From positions 79,549,267-79,613,266 of the forward strand of contig OX352761.1 in assembly GCA_947095585.1 (NCBI GenBank): a stretch of DNA of 64,000 bases, given 5' to 3'. The notes under the pieces are model-generated. The model had not been told where the DNA came from, did no database searches, and saw only the letters and a list, made by a program, of their open reading frames with translations. The position numbers and the translations under genes were made by a program. The first letter of the stretch is position 1, and every line of letters starts with the position of its first letter. This DNA is from Nephrocerus scutellatus (taxonomy: Eukaryota > Arthropoda > Insecta > Diptera > Pipunculidae). Of this stretch, positions 47,015-57,816 are shown piece by piece.

Positions 47015-47389
47015 TGTAGGAGACACAGACGGACAGCGGACGGACTTACAACTGCGGACGGACTTACAACTGCGGACGACAAGGAGCGGACTGACTTACT
47101 AACAAATAACAAGTGCACCGAACAAACCGAACAAACCGACAAGCCAACAAACAAACCGACAAATGAACAAACTAACGAACACGCGAACGAACGAACAAGC
47201 GAACGAACGTACAAACGAACGAAAAAAGAGAGGACAGCACACATTTATTATTCATTCCATTTTTGTAATCGCCATTAAGCGATTGTCTTTCAAATACATT
47301 GTCTTTTTTTATATTGATTCTTAAAATAAAAGTTTGTTAAAAATAAAAGTTTGTTAAAAATAAAAAGGTGTTTTCATGTTAATACTACA
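47015..47389 (+). mobile_element. LTR 1 of Ty3/gypsy array (375 bp)
   Basis: Starts TGTAGGAG and ends ATACTACA (imperfect TGTAG/CTACA inverted ends). It differs from the other three LTRs by an 18-bp tandem duplication of GGACTTACAACTGCGGAC near 47042 and by a few substitutions. A central block of CGAAC/CAAACC-type short repeats (about 47115-47225) reads as a threonine-rich ORF that I do not accept as a gene. AATAAA signals lie near the end. Confidence 0.9.
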
Positions 47390-47393
47390 AATT

Positions 47394-47411
47394 TGGGGGC
47401 TCGTCCGAGAT
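47394..47411 (+). promoter_or_regulatory. Primer binding site, tRNA-Pro, element 1
   Basis: TGGGGGCTCGTCCGAGAT starts 4 bases after the LTR end. It matches the complement of the tRNA-Pro 3' end in 17 of 18 positions (the usual site has GGGAT at the end). Confidence 0.8.
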
Positions 47412-48465
47412 AAAAAGTTGGGGGAAAGCGACGCATAACTTGTCCTCCACACATGGCATATGGCGCCCGTGGAGCACCACCACAAATTCCTCCAAACAGC
47501 ACATTGGTTTTTGAAGTTGAACTTAAGGGTGTAAACTAATGTACAAATCATTTTAAAAATTGTTTTTTGTTCACTCATCAATATTTTTCTAACATCACCA
47601 ACGAAAAAGAATTACTCCCGATAAGGAAATAAGTCGAGCAGAAAAGGCGAAAGAGCACAAACGAGAACAAAAAACGATAAAATATTGCGCATTAAAATTC
47701 GAAGGAAGAATCTGGAAGTTGGTTTGCTTGTGCCGAAATTATTCGCAAATTTTAGAAAAAGTTGTACTATGTTGCAAGCTAGTGAAGAAAATCTTTAGTT
47801 AAGAGAAGACCAAATCAGAATAAAAACATGTTTTGTTTACCTAAAGTCACCAGATTTATTTGAAGAGCGAAAAATTTTTAAAATGTTGCGGTGAGATAAA
47901 ATAATATAATTTTAAAGTAAACGATTAAAGAGTATTTTATATTTCTAACGAATTATTAGTTTTCGTAGTTGAGTCTCAACATTTTTTTGACCATTGTCAT
48001 ATGTATTTATTTCAACACGAGATCACTGAAAATAATAAAATATAAGTTTTGGTTAAGTATTGTAAGCGAAAAATCAAATTTATTCAATTCATTTTGTAAC
48101 GGTGTCATGGAATATTAAAAATTTTTTTTTAAAAACAAACGATAAGAGAATATATTTTCGTAGAAATTAACAGTCTTAACATTGTTTGACTCTCCACTTA
48201 TTAGGAAAAGGCATATTAAAAGGAAAGAAAGAATTTAAAAATAATAATTCTTGTATTTTAAAAAGCCGGGTGAAAGTCTTACCCATTATAATTTTTTATT
48301 TTTTCCGTAAGCTTTAACACTCTGTCTGTACTACATTTTATTATTAAAATTGTCAGATCAATAAAATTTTTTGAATTTAAATTTTAGTAAAATTTAAAAT
48401 ACTATTTAAAAGCAGATTCATATATCTAATATATTCATCTATTCATTTATAAAATTTAATAAGAC
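47412..48465 (+). other. Untranslated leader of element 1
   Basis: About 1.05 kb without a credible ORF between the primer site and the Gag start. Such a length is generous for this type of element. It is repeated almost unchanged in elements 2 and 3 and begins again in element 4. Confidence 0.75.
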
Positions 48466-50646
48466 ATGGACGCTCAAACCATTTTGTCTATGACGGTACC
48501 GACATTAAGGGGGAAGTTAAGGGAGGAGGGTTTGAGTGCCCAAGGACGGAAAATTGAACTTTTAGACAGACTTCTCCAACATTTTGGTCTATTGCGTAAT
48601 GATGAGGAAGAAGTTGAAAGCGAAGCTTCGTATGAAGAAGCACAAGCTATTCCGGTCATTAAACAAAACTTCACATTAAAAGACATTGAAGATAGCTTAT
48701 CGTCTTTTACGGGAACTGACACATTAGACATCCATCAGTGGATACAGGAGTTCGAGGAGAATTCCGATACTTTAGGCTGGAACAGTCTCCAAAAGTTCGT
48801 ATATGCTAAACAATTGCTCAAGGGAGCTGCGAAATTGTTTTTGAGAAGTCAGTCGGGAATTAGAGATTGGGCTTCATTAAAAGCTGCAATTATTGATGAG
48901 TTTGGTACCAAATTATCTTCCATTGATGTTCATCGTATGCTGCAAGGTCGTCGCAAAAAGAATAATGAGTCTTTTAGAGAATATTTATACACTCTAATGG
49001 AAATTGCAAAGCCTATTAAGTTAGAAGAAATAAGCTTGTTAGGTTATTTTGTGAATGGCATACCGGATTCCAAAATTAATAAAACTGTTCTGTATCAGGC
49101 GAAAACCGTCGTGGAGCTGAAGGAGCAATTGAAAGTGTATGAAAAGATACATGGTTCGCGTCAATCATTAAATAACCCGAATCCTTGTTCTCCGAATACA
49201 TCAATACAACAATCATCTATTGAATATACAAGGAAATGCTATAAGTGTGGAGCTACTACACATATAGCAAAAGATTGTAGTAACAACGAGCGAAAATATA
49301 AATGCTTCAAGTGCGGACAATTGGGTCATCGTAGTTTCGAATGTAAACAAGCCGTAGGAAAGCAAATAAAAATCGAAAGAAATATAGTAAACACTATGAC
49401 AGATGTGCCTAGAGAGCTCCAGAGCGGACTAATTTTTAAAAAGATCATAGTTGGAGAAACATCGTTTCAAGCTATGATGGACACGGGTTCCGACCTAAGT
49501 TTGTTGCGTCATAGCACATTCAAAAAGTTAAAAGATCTAAGTCTAGGCAATGAAAAAAGACGATTGGTGGGTATTAAAGAAAGTGAACTCTTTACCATCG
49601 GCGATGTACCAACAAATATAAAGGTAGACGGTTTTGATTTCAAGATAACATTTCACGTAACCAAAGATAGTGATTTGCGCTATGAAGCTGTATTGGGTAA
49701 CGATGTCTTTAGGGAGACGGATGTATTATTTACACAAGGCCATGCTGAGTTTAAGTTAAAAGAAGAGCTAATGGTCGAAAGGAGCTGTTGCGTCAACACG
49801 GAAGGGAAAGATACTCTATTTTTTGATGAATTTACATCTCTTTGTTTACAGAACGACTTAGACAAAGTCGATAAAGTACAACATTTCGACTCATCCCACC
49901 TTAGTAAGAATCAATCGGCTGCGTTAACAGCCACGATTCAGAAGTACACGCCTACAACAAATTCTAAGTCACCGGTTCAAATGAAGATTATCGTCACCGA
50001 TGACGTACCTGTTTACCAAAGACCTAGGAGAACATCACATGTTGATCAGCAAGCGATTGATGAACAGGTGAGGACTTGGTTAAAGGAAGGTATAATTCAA
50101 CCAAGCACGTCTGAATATGCATCTCCTGTAGTCCTGGTGTCGAAAAAAGATGGTACAAAGCGGTTATGCTGTGATTTCAGAAAATTAAATGAGAAGATAT
50201 TGCGTGATAATTTTCCAATGGTATTGATGGATGATGTTTTAGATCGATTGCAAGGAGCTAGTGTTTTCACAACACTTGATTTGACAAACGGATTTTTCCA
50301 CGTCCCGGTCGAACCAAATTCCAGACGATACACATCATTCGTAACAAGCAGTGGACAGTTCGAGTTCAAATTTGTACCCTTTGGTATTTGTAATTCGCCA
50401 GCAGTTTTCTGTCGCTACATTTCTGCGATATTTCGTGATCTGGTCCAGCAAGGAGTAATCGTAGTATATATGGATGACATAATAATTCCAGCACGTCATG
50501 AAGATGAAGGATTTAAAAAGCTTGGAATAGTTTTAGCAAGAGCAGCCGAGCATGGGTTGCGAATCAAATGGCAGAAATGTCAGTTTTTAATGAAGAAAAT
50601 TAATTTCCTCGGCTACATAATAGAAAACGGAGGTGTTAAACCATAA
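48466..50646 (+). CDS. Ty3/gypsy Gag-protease-RT polyprotein, element 1
   Basis: A 726-residue frame; Gag and Pol are in one frame with no shift. Residues about 9-42 look like a SAP motif (PTLRGKLREEGL...KIELLDRLL). A capsid-like Gag region follows (about 66-200), then two CCHC zinc knuckles (about 257-294; CYKCGATTHIAKDC and CFKCGQLGHRSFEC), an aspartic protease with DTG near 340, and reverse transcriptase with its first catalytic Asp near 605 and YMDD at 668-671. The frame ends at TAA 50644-50646, inside Pol; element 3 has TCA there, so this is a nonsense mutation. The start ATG follows TTTAATAAGAC and is conserved in all copies. Confidence 0.92.
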   Translation: MDAQTILSMTVPTLRGKLREEGLSAQGRKIELLDRLLQHFGLLRNDEEEVESEASYEEAQAIPVIKQNFTLKDIEDSLSSFTGTDTLDIHQWIQEFEENSDTLGWNSLQKFVYAKQLLKGAAKLFLRSQSGIRDWASLKAAIIDEFGTKLSSIDVHRMLQGRRKKNNESFREYLYTLMEIAKPIKLEEISLLGYFVNGIPDSKINKTVLYQAKTVVELKEQLKVYEKIHGSRQSLNNPNPCSPNTSIQQSSIEYTRKCYKCGATTHIAKDCSNNERKYKCFKCGQLGHRSFECKQAVGKQIKIERNIVNTMTDVPRELQSGLIFKKIIVGETSFQAMMDTGSDLSLLRHSTFKKLKDLSLGNEKRRLVGIKESELFTIGDVPTNIKVDGFDFKITFHVTKDSDLRYEAVLGNDVFRETDVLFTQGHAEFKLKEELMVERSCCVNTEGKDTLFFDEFTSLCLQNDLDKVDKVQHFDSSHLSKNQSAALTATIQKYTPTTNSKSPVQMKIIVTDDVPVYQRPRRTSHVDQQAIDEQVRTWLKEGIIQPSTSEYASPVVLVSKKDGTKRLCCDFRKLNEKILRDNFPMVLMDDVLDRLQGASVFTTLDLTNGFFHVPVEPNSRRYTSFVTSSGQFEFKFVPFGICNSPAVFCRYISAIFRDLVQQGVIVVYMDDIIIPARHEDEGFKKLGIVLARAAEHGLRIKWQKCQFLMKKINFLGYIIENGGVKP

Positions 50647-52290
50647 GAAGAAAAAGTAAAAGCGGTTAAAACGTTTCCTGTACCACGAGACAAAAAGTCT
50701 ATGCAAAGGTTTCTGGGTTTAACCTCTTACTTTAGACGATTCATAGAAGGATATGCAGTTATTGCAAAGCCATTAAGCGACTTACTTCGAAAGGAAGCCA
50801 AATTTAAAATTTCCGAAGAGCAACTATTAGCATTCCAGCAGTTAAAATTAGCACTTGTAAGTGCTCCAGTTTTAAAACTTTATAATCCAAACGCAGAGAC
50901 CGAAATTCATGCGGACGCATGCATGCACGGTTACGGTGCAGTCCTTCTCCAGAAAGATGTTGATGATCAACAATATCACCCTGTACAATGGATGAGTCGC
51001 AAAACGAAGCCTGAAAAAGAAAAATACCATTCGTATGAACTTGAAGTTCTGGCGATCATACAAGCGTTAAAAAAGTGGCGTATTTATGTTCTCGGTAAGA
51101 AATTCAAAATCGTAACTGATTGTAATGCTTTCACATTAACTATGAAGAAAAAGGATATTCCATTAAGAGTAGAGCGTTGGGCCATGTATCTTCAAGATTT
51201 TGATTACACTATTGAACACCGATCTGGAACTAAAATGAAGCATGTTGATGCTTTAAGTCGAATGACATCCATGCTACTTGAAGATTCACTTAGTTTTAGA
51301 CTAAAAGAGGCACAGCAAAGTGATGACTGGGCAAAAGCAATCGTCAAAGTGCTAGAAAGCAATAACTACGAGGATTTCTATTTAGTAAACGGCGTTTTAT
51401 ACAAAGATGCTGTAAAAGAGCTAGTAGTAGTACCACTAACAATGGAAGAAGAAATTATCCGCCTCGCACATCGACAAGGACACATGTCTGCAAAGAAAAC
51501 ACAGGATTACATTGAAAAATCATTTTATATTCCTCAGTTAAGTTTGAAAGTAGCCAAAATCGTCAAAAGCTGCGTTGAATGCCTAATTGTAGACGCGAAA
51601 GCTGGTAAAAAGGAAGGCTTACTCTCACCCATAGACAAAGAAGACAGACCACTAATAACCTATCATATAGACCACGTAGGCCCAATGGAATTGACGCATA
51701 AAAGATATAATCACGTTTTGGTAGTAGTCGACGCTTTCAGCAAATTCGTTTGGCTTTATCCAACTAAAAGCACAGATGCTATATCGGTTATAGAAAGGTT
51801 AGAAAAACAGGCAGCTATATTTGGAAATCCGAAAAGAATAATTACTGACAGAGGTACAGCATTGACTGCCAAAGTTTTCGAAGACTATTGTAAACGAGAA
51901 AGAATAGATCACTTACTTATTGCAACAGGTGTACCACGTGGAAATGGCCAGGTAGAGCGCATTCATCGTATCATCGTACCAATGTTAGCAAAATTATGTC
52001 ATAATAGTCCAGCAAACTGGTACAAACACATAGATAGAGTTCAACGCATTATAAATAGCACCCCACCAAGAAGCACCAAGTTTTCACCCTTCAAGGTACT
52101 AACTGGAATTGAAATGCGTAATGCAGATGACATAGACGTTCGGAACTTGCTGGAAGACTCGCTGATTAAAGAGTTGGATATTGAACGCGAAGATCTTAGA
52201 AAACAAGCTAAAGAAAACATCTTAAAGATCCAAGACGAAAATCGCCGTACTTTTAACTCTAAACGTAAGAGGCAACAACGTATAATCTAG
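50647..52290 (+). CDS. Ty3/gypsy RNase H-integrase segment, element 1
   Basis: Continues the Gag-Pol frame after the TAA; the first Met is at 50701. Counting from it, RNase H begins near residue 65 (HADACMHGYG, Asp 72). The integrase zinc site is H257, H261, C291, C294 and the catalytic triad D324, D383, E419 has the DD35E spacing. The frame stops at 52290. The GPY/F-type module (KFFGPYSI) that should end the integrase lies in the -1 frame from about 52269, because one base seems lost near 52268. Chain-terminated integrase is expected. Confidence 0.9.
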   Translation, partial: EEKVKAVKTFPVPRDKKSMQRFLGLTSYFRRFIEGYAVIAKPLSDLLRKEAKFKISEEQLLAFQQLKLALVSAPVLKLYNPNAETEIHADACMHGYGAVLLQKDVDDQQYHPVQWMSRKTKPEKEKYHSYELEVLAIIQALKKWRIYVLGKKFKIVTDCNAFTLTMKKKDIPLRVERWAMYLQDFDYTIEHRSGTKMKHVDALSRMTSMLLEDSLSFRLKEAQQSDDWAKAIVKVLESNNYEDFYLVNGVLYKDAVKELVVVPLTMEEEIIRLAHRQGHMSAKKTQDYIEKSFYIPQLSLKVAKIVKSCVECLIVDAKAGKKEGLLSPIDKEDRPLITYHIDHVGPMELTHKRYNHVLVVVDAFSKFVWLYPTKSTDAISVIERLEKQAAIFGNPKRIITDRGTALTAKVFEDYCKRERIDHLLIATGVPRGNGQVERIHRIIVPMLAKLCHNSPANWYKHIDRVQRIINSTPPRSTKFSPFKVLTGIEMRNADDIDVRNLLEDSLIKELDIEREDLRKQAKENILKIQDENRRTFNSKRKRQQRII

Positions 52291-52500
52291 GTGACTTAGT
52301 AGCCATTAAGAGGACTCAGTATGGTCCTGGTTTAAAACTTAAACCGAAATTCTTCGGTCCATATTCAATTCAGCAGAAGCTACCGCACGGAAGATATGAA
52401 GTTATGATCATGGAGGACCTCATAAAACTACTACAGTCGCTGAATACATGAAGGCTTGGAACCATTCGTGCGGGTCGCACGACGTTGCAGGACGGCCGAA
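52291..52500 (+). pseudogene. Integrase C-terminus (GPY/F-like) out of frame, element 1
   Basis: YNLGDLVAIKRTQYGPG then KFFGPYSI reads in the -1 frame. A second frame change is needed for TTTVAEYMKAW nearer the LTR. The sequence just before the LTR, GCAGGACGGCCGAA, is only weakly purine-rich, so no clear polypurine tract is seen. There is no envelope-like ORF. Confidence 0.75.
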
Positions 52501-52857
52501 TGTAGGAGACACAGACGGACAGCGGACGGACTTACAACTGCGGACGACAAGGAGCGGACTGACTTACTAACAAATAACAAGTGCACCGAACAAACCGAAC
52601 AAACCGACAAGCCAACAAACAAACCGACAAATGAACAAACTAACGAAGACGCGAACGAACGAACAAGCGAACGAACGAACAAACGAACGAAAAAAGAGAG
52701 GACAGCACACATTTATTATTCATTCCATTTTTGTAATCGCCATTAAGCGATTGTCTTTCAAATACATTGTCTTTTTTTATATTGATTCTTAAAATAAAAG
52801 TTTGTTAAAAATAAAAGTTTGTTAAAAATAAAAAGGTGTTTTCATGTTAATACTACA
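52501..52857 (+). mobile_element. LTR 2, shared between elements 1 and 2 (357 bp)
   Basis: Serves as the 3' LTR of internal region 1 and the 5' LTR of internal region 2; no host sequence or second LTR lies between. It has a private change, GAAGACGCG for GAACACGCG. Confidence 0.92.
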
Positions 52858-52861
52858 AATT

Positions 52862-52879
52862 TGGGGGCTCGTCCGAGAT
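52862..52879 (+). promoter_or_regulatory. Primer binding site, tRNA-Pro, element 2
   Basis: Identical to the site at 47394. Confidence 0.8.
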
Positions 52880-53933
52880 AAAAAGTTGGGGGAAAGCGAC
52901 GCATAACTTTTCCTCCACACATGGCATATGGCGCCCGTGGAGCACCACCACAAATTCCTCCAAACAGCACATTGGTTTTTGAAGTTGAACTTAAGGGTGT
53001 AAACTAATGTACAAATCATTTTAAAAATTGTTTTTTGTCCACTCATCAATATTTTTCTAACATCACCAACGAAAAAGAATTACTCCCGATAAGGAAATAA
53101 GTCGAGCAGAAAAGGCGAAAGAGCACAAACGAGAACAAAAAACGATAAAATATTGCGCATTAAAATTCGAAGGAAGAATCTGGAAGTTGGTTTGCTTGTG
53201 CCGAAATTATTCGCAAATTTTAGAAAAAGTTGTACTATGTTGCAAGCTAGTGAAGAAAATCTTTAGTTAAGAGAAGACCAAATCAGAATAAAAACATGTT
53301 TTGTTTACCTAAAGTCACCAGATTTATTTGAAGAGCGAAAAATTTTTAAAATGTTGCGGTGAGATAAAATAATATAATTTTAAAGTAAACGATTAAAGAG
53401 TATTTTATATTTCTAACGAATTATTAGTTTTCGTAGTTGAGTCTCAACATTTTTTTGACCATTGTCATATGTATTTATTTCAACACGAGATCACTGAAAA
53501 TAATAAAATATAAGTTTTGGTTAAGTATTGTAAGCGAAAAATCAAATTTATTCAATTCATTTTGTAACGGTGTCATGGAATATTAAACATTTTTTTTTAA
53601 AAACAAACGATAAGAGAATATATTTTCGTAGAAATTAACAGTCTTAACATTGTTTGACTCTCCACTTATTAGGAAAAGGCATATTAAAAGGAAAGAAAGA
53701 ATTTAAAAATAATAATTCTTGTATTTTAAAAAGCCGGGTGAAAGTCTTACCCATTATAATTTTTTATTTTTTCCGTAAGCTTTAACACTCTGTCTGTACT
53801 ACATTTTATTATTAAAATTGTCAGATCAATAAAATTTTTTGAATTTAAATTTTAGTAAAATTTAAAATACTATTTAAAAGCAGATTCATATATCTAATAT
53901 ATTCATCTATTCATTTATAAAATTTAATAAGAC
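52880..53933 (+). other. Untranslated leader of element 2
   Basis: Shares TTTGTCCACTC and TATTAAACATT with elements 3 and 4 (where present), against TTTGTTCACTC and TATTAAAAATT in element 1. Confidence 0.75.
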
Positions 53934-54539
53934 ATGGACGCTCAAACCATTTTGTCTATGACGGTACCGACATTAAGGGGGAAGTTAAGGGAGGAGGGTT
54001 TGAGTGACCAAGGACGGAAAATTGAACTTTTAGACAGACTTCTCCAACATTTTGGTCTATTGCGTAATGATGAGGAAGAAGTTGAAAGCGAAGCTTCGTA
54101 TGAAGAAGCACAAGCTATTCCGGTCATTAAACAAAACTTCACATTAAAAGACATTGAAGATAGCTTATCGTCTTTTACGGGAACTGACACATTAGACATC
54201 CATCAGTGGATACAGGAGTTCGAGGAGAATTCCGATACTTTAGGCTGGAACAGTCTCCAAAAGTTCGTATATGCTAAACAATTGCTCAATGGAGCTGCGA
54301 AATTGTTTTTGAGAAGTCAGTCGGGAATTAGAGATTGGGCTTCATTAAAAGCTGCAATTATTGATGAGTTTGGTACCAAATTATCTTCCATTGATGTTCA
54401 TCGTATGCTGCAAGGTCGTCGCAAAAAGAATAATGAGTCTTTTAGAGAATATTTATACACTCTAATGGAAATTGCAAAGCCTATTAAGTTAGAAGAAATA
54501 AGCTTGTTAGGTTGTATCAATACAACAATCATCTATTGA
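53934..54539 (+). pseudogene. Truncated Gag, element 2
   Basis: Same start and SAP-like N-terminus as element 1. A 155-bp deletion, matching 49046-49200 of element 1, is filled with three bases (GTA), which shifts the frame and ends Gag after 201 residues. Lost are the capsid end and the linker to the zinc knuckles. Ala-to-Asp (position 25) and Lys-to-Asn (about 119) changes are shared with element 3. Confidence 0.9.
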
Positions 54540-55962
54540 ATATACAAGGAAATGCTATAAGTGTGGAGCTACTACACATATAGCAAAAGATTGTAGTAAC
54601 AACGAGCGAAAATATAAATGCTTCAAGTGCGGACAATTGGGTCATCGTAGTTTCGAATGTAAACAAGCCGTAGGAAAGCAAATAAAAATCGAAAGAAATA
54701 TAGTAAACACTATGACAGATGTGCCTAGAGAGCTCCAGAGCGGACTAATTTTTAAAAAGATCATAGTTGGAGAAACATCGTTTCAAGCTATGATGGACAC
54801 GGGTTCCGACCTAAGTTTGTTGCGTCATAGCACATTCAAAAAGTTAAAAGATCTAAGTCTAGGCAATGAAAAAAGACGATTGGTGGGTATTAAAGAAAGT
54901 GAACTCTTTACCATCGGCGATGTACCAACAAATATAAAGGTAGACGGTTTTGATTTCAAGATAACATTTCACGTAACCAAAGATAGTGATTTGCGCTATG
55001 AAGCTGTATTGGGTAACGATGTCTTTAGGGAGACGGATGTATTATTTACACAAGGCCATGCTGAGTTTAAGTTAAAAGAAGAGCTAATGGTCGAAAGGAG
55101 CTGTTGCGTCAACACGGAAGGGAAAGATACTCTATTTTTTGATGAATTTACATCTCTTTGTTTACAGAACGACTTAGACAAAGTCGATAAAGTACAACAT
55201 TTCGACTCATCCCACCTTAGTAAGAATCAATCGGCTGCGTTAACAGCCACGATTCAGAAGTACACGCCTACAACAAATTCTAAGTCACCGGTTCAAATGA
55301 AGATTATCGTCACCGATGACGTACCTGTTTACCAAAGACCTAGGAGAACATCACATGTTGATCAGCAAGCGATTGATGAACAGGTGAGGACTTGGTTAAA
55401 GGAAGGTATAATTCAACCAAGCACGTCTGAATATGCATCTCCTGTAGTCCTGGTGTCGAAAAAAGATGGTACAAAGCGGTTATGCTGTGATTTCAGAAAA
55501 TTAAATGAGAAGATATTGCGTGATAATTTTCCAATGGTATTGATGGATGATGTTTTAGATCGATTGCAAGGAGCTAGTGTTTTCACAACACTTGATTTGA
55601 CAAACGGATTTTTCCACGTCCCGGTCGAACCAAATTCCAGACGATACACATCATTCGTAACAAGCAGTGGACAGTTCGAGTTCAAATTTGTACCCTTTGG
55701 TATTTGTAATTCGCCAGCAGTTTTCTGTCGCTACATTTCTGCGATATTTCGTGATCTGGTCCAGCAAGGAGTAATCGTAGTATATATGGATGACATAATA
55801 ATTCCAGCACGTCATGAAGATGAAGGATTTAAAAAGCTTGGAATAGTTTTAGCAAGAGCAGCCGAGCATGGGTTGCGAATCAAATGGCAGAAATGTCAGT
55901 TTTTAATGAAGAAAATTAATTTCCTCGGCTACATAATAGAAAACGGAGGTGTTAAACCATAA
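54517..55962 (+). pseudogene. Zinc knuckles-protease-RT segment, element 2
   Basis: The original Pol frame resumes after the deletion without a start codon until 54637, which lies between the second-knuckle cysteines. Zinc knuckles, DTG protease and YMDD RT are all readable. It ends at TAA 55960-55962, the same nonsense codon as in element 1. Confidence 0.9.
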
Positions 55963-57606
55963 GAAGAAAAAGTAAAAGCGGTTAAAACGTTTCCTGTACC
56001 ACGAGACAAAAAGTCTATGCAAAGGTTTCTGGGTTTAACCTCTTACTTTAGACGATTCATAGAAGGATATGCAGTTATTGCAAAGCCATTAAGCGACTTA
56101 CTTCGAAAGGAAGCCAAATTTAAAATTTCCGAAGAGCAACTATTAGCATTCAAGCAGTTAAAATTAGCACTTGTAAGTGCTCCAGTTTTAAAACTTTATA
56201 ATCCAAACGCAGAGACCGAAATTCATGCGGACGCATGCATGCACGGTTACGGTGCAGTCCTTCTCCAGAAAGATGTTGATGATCAACAATATCACCCTGT
56301 ACAATGGATGAGTCGCAAAACGAAGCCTGAAAAAGAAAAATACCATTCGTATGAACTTGAAGTTCTGGCGATCATACAAGCGTTAAAAAAGTGGCGTATT
56401 TATGTTCTCGGTAAGAAATTCAAAATCGTAACTGATTGTAATGCTTTCACATTAACTATGAAGAAAAAGGATATTCCATTAAGAGTAGAGCGTTGGGCCA
56501 TGTATCTTCAAGATTTTGATTACACTATTGAACACCGATCTGGAACTACAATGAAGCATGTTGATGCTTTAAGTCGAATGACATCCATGCTACTTGAAGA
56601 TTCACTTAGTTTTAGACTAAAAGAGGCACAGCAAAGTGATGACTGGGCAAAAGCAATCGTCAAAGTGCTAGAAAGCAATAACTACGAGGATTTCTATTTA
56701 GTAAACGGCGTTTTATACAAAGATGCTGTAAAAGAGCTAGTAGTAGTACCACTAACAATGGAAGAAGAAATTATCCGCCTCGCACATCGACAAGGACACA
56801 TGTCTGCAAAGAAAACACAGGATTACATTGAAAAATCATTTTATATTCCTCAGTTAAGTTTGAAAGTAGCCAAAATCGTCAAAAGCTGCGTTGAATGCCT
56901 AATTGTAGACGCGAAAGCTGGTAAAAAGGAAGGCTTACTCTCACCCATAGACAAAGAAGACAGACCACTAATAACCTATCATATTGACCACGTAGGCCCA
57001 ATGGAATTGACGCATGAAAGATATAATCACGTTTTGGTAGTAGTCGACGCTTTCAGCAAATTCGTTTGGCTTTATCCAACTAAAAGCACAGATGCTATAT
57101 CGGTTATAGAAAGGTTAGAAAAACAGGCAGCTATATTTGGAAATCCGAAAAGAATAATTACTGACAGAGGTACAGCATTGACTGCCAAAGTTTTCGAAGA
57201 CTATTGTAAACGAGAAAGAATAGATCACTTACTTATTGCAACAGGTGTACCACGTGGAAATGGCCAGGTAGAGCGCATTCATCGTATCATCGTACCAATG
57301 TTAGCAAAATTATGTCATAATAGTCCAGCAAACTGGTACAAACACATAGATAGAGTTCAACGCATTATAAATAGCACCCCACCAAGAAGCACCAAGTTTT
57401 CACCCTTCAAGGTACTAACTGGAATTGAAATGCGTAATGCAGATGACATAGACGTTCGGAACTTGCTGGAAGACTCGCTGATTAAAGAGTTGGATATTGA
57501 ACGCGAAGATCTTAGAAAACAAGCTAAAGAAAACATCTTAAAGATCCAAGACGAAAATCGCCGTACTTTTAACTCTAAACGTAAGAGGCAACAACGTATA
57601 ATCTAG
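55963..57606 (+). CDS. RNase H-integrase segment, element 2
   Basis: Equivalent to 50647-52290 with the same domains and the same early stop before the GPY/F module. Private changes include CAG to AAG near 56153, AAA to ACA near 56548, ATA to ATT near 56985 and AAA to GAA near 57016. Confidence 0.9.
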   Translation, partial: EEKVKAVKTFPVPRDKKSMQRFLGLTSYFRRFIEGYAVIAKPLSDLLRKEAKFKISEEQLLAFKQLKLALVSAPVLKLYNPNAETEIHADACMHGYGAVLLQKDVDDQQYHPVQWMSRKTKPEKEKYHSYELEVLAIIQALKKWRIYVLGKKFKIVTDCNAFTLTMKKKDIPLRVERWAMYLQDFDYTIEHRSGTTMKHVDALSRMTSMLLEDSLSFRLKEAQQSDDWAKAIVKVLESNNYEDFYLVNGVLYKDAVKELVVVPLTMEEEIIRLAHRQGHMSAKKTQDYIEKSFYIPQLSLKVAKIVKSCVECLIVDAKAGKKEGLLSPIDKEDRPLITYHIDHVGPMELTHERYNHVLVVVDAFSKFVWLYPTKSTDAISVIERLEKQAAIFGNPKRIITDRGTALTAKVFEDYCKRERIDHLLIATGVPRGNGQVERIHRIIVPMLAKLCHNSPANWYKHIDRVQRIINSTPPRSTKFSPFKVLTGIEMRNADDIDVRNLLEDSLIKELDIEREDLRKQAKENILKIQDENRRTFNSKRKRQQRII

Positions 57607-57816
57607 GTGACTTAGTAGCCATTAAGAGGACTCAGTATGGTCCTGGTTTAAAACTTAAACCGAAATTCTTCGGTCCATATTCAATTCAGCAGAAGCTACC
57701 GCACGGAAGATATGAAGTTATGATCATGGAGGACCTCATAAAACTACTACAGTCGCTGAATACATGAAGGCTTGGAACCATTCGTGCGGGTCGCACGACG
57801 TTGCAGGACGGCCGAA
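57607..57816 (+). pseudogene. Integrase C-terminus out of frame, element 2
   Basis: Same frame loss as in element 1, so the lesion predates the array. Confidence 0.75.

Noticed and set aside
46967..47278. Threonine-rich plus-strand ORF over LTR 1, repeated in the other LTRs, and its antisense partner
   Set aside because: It is produced by the CGAAC/CAAACC short repeats in the LTR. No domain, and outside the Gag-Pol frame.
49680..50369. Antisense ORFs inside the gypsy gag-pol region
   Set aside because: They are shadows of a well-supported coding strand, repeated only because the element is repeated.
52291..52500. Envelope gene downstream of pol
   Set aside because: Only about 210 bp lie between the pol stop and the LTR, and they read as the out-of-frame integrase end.
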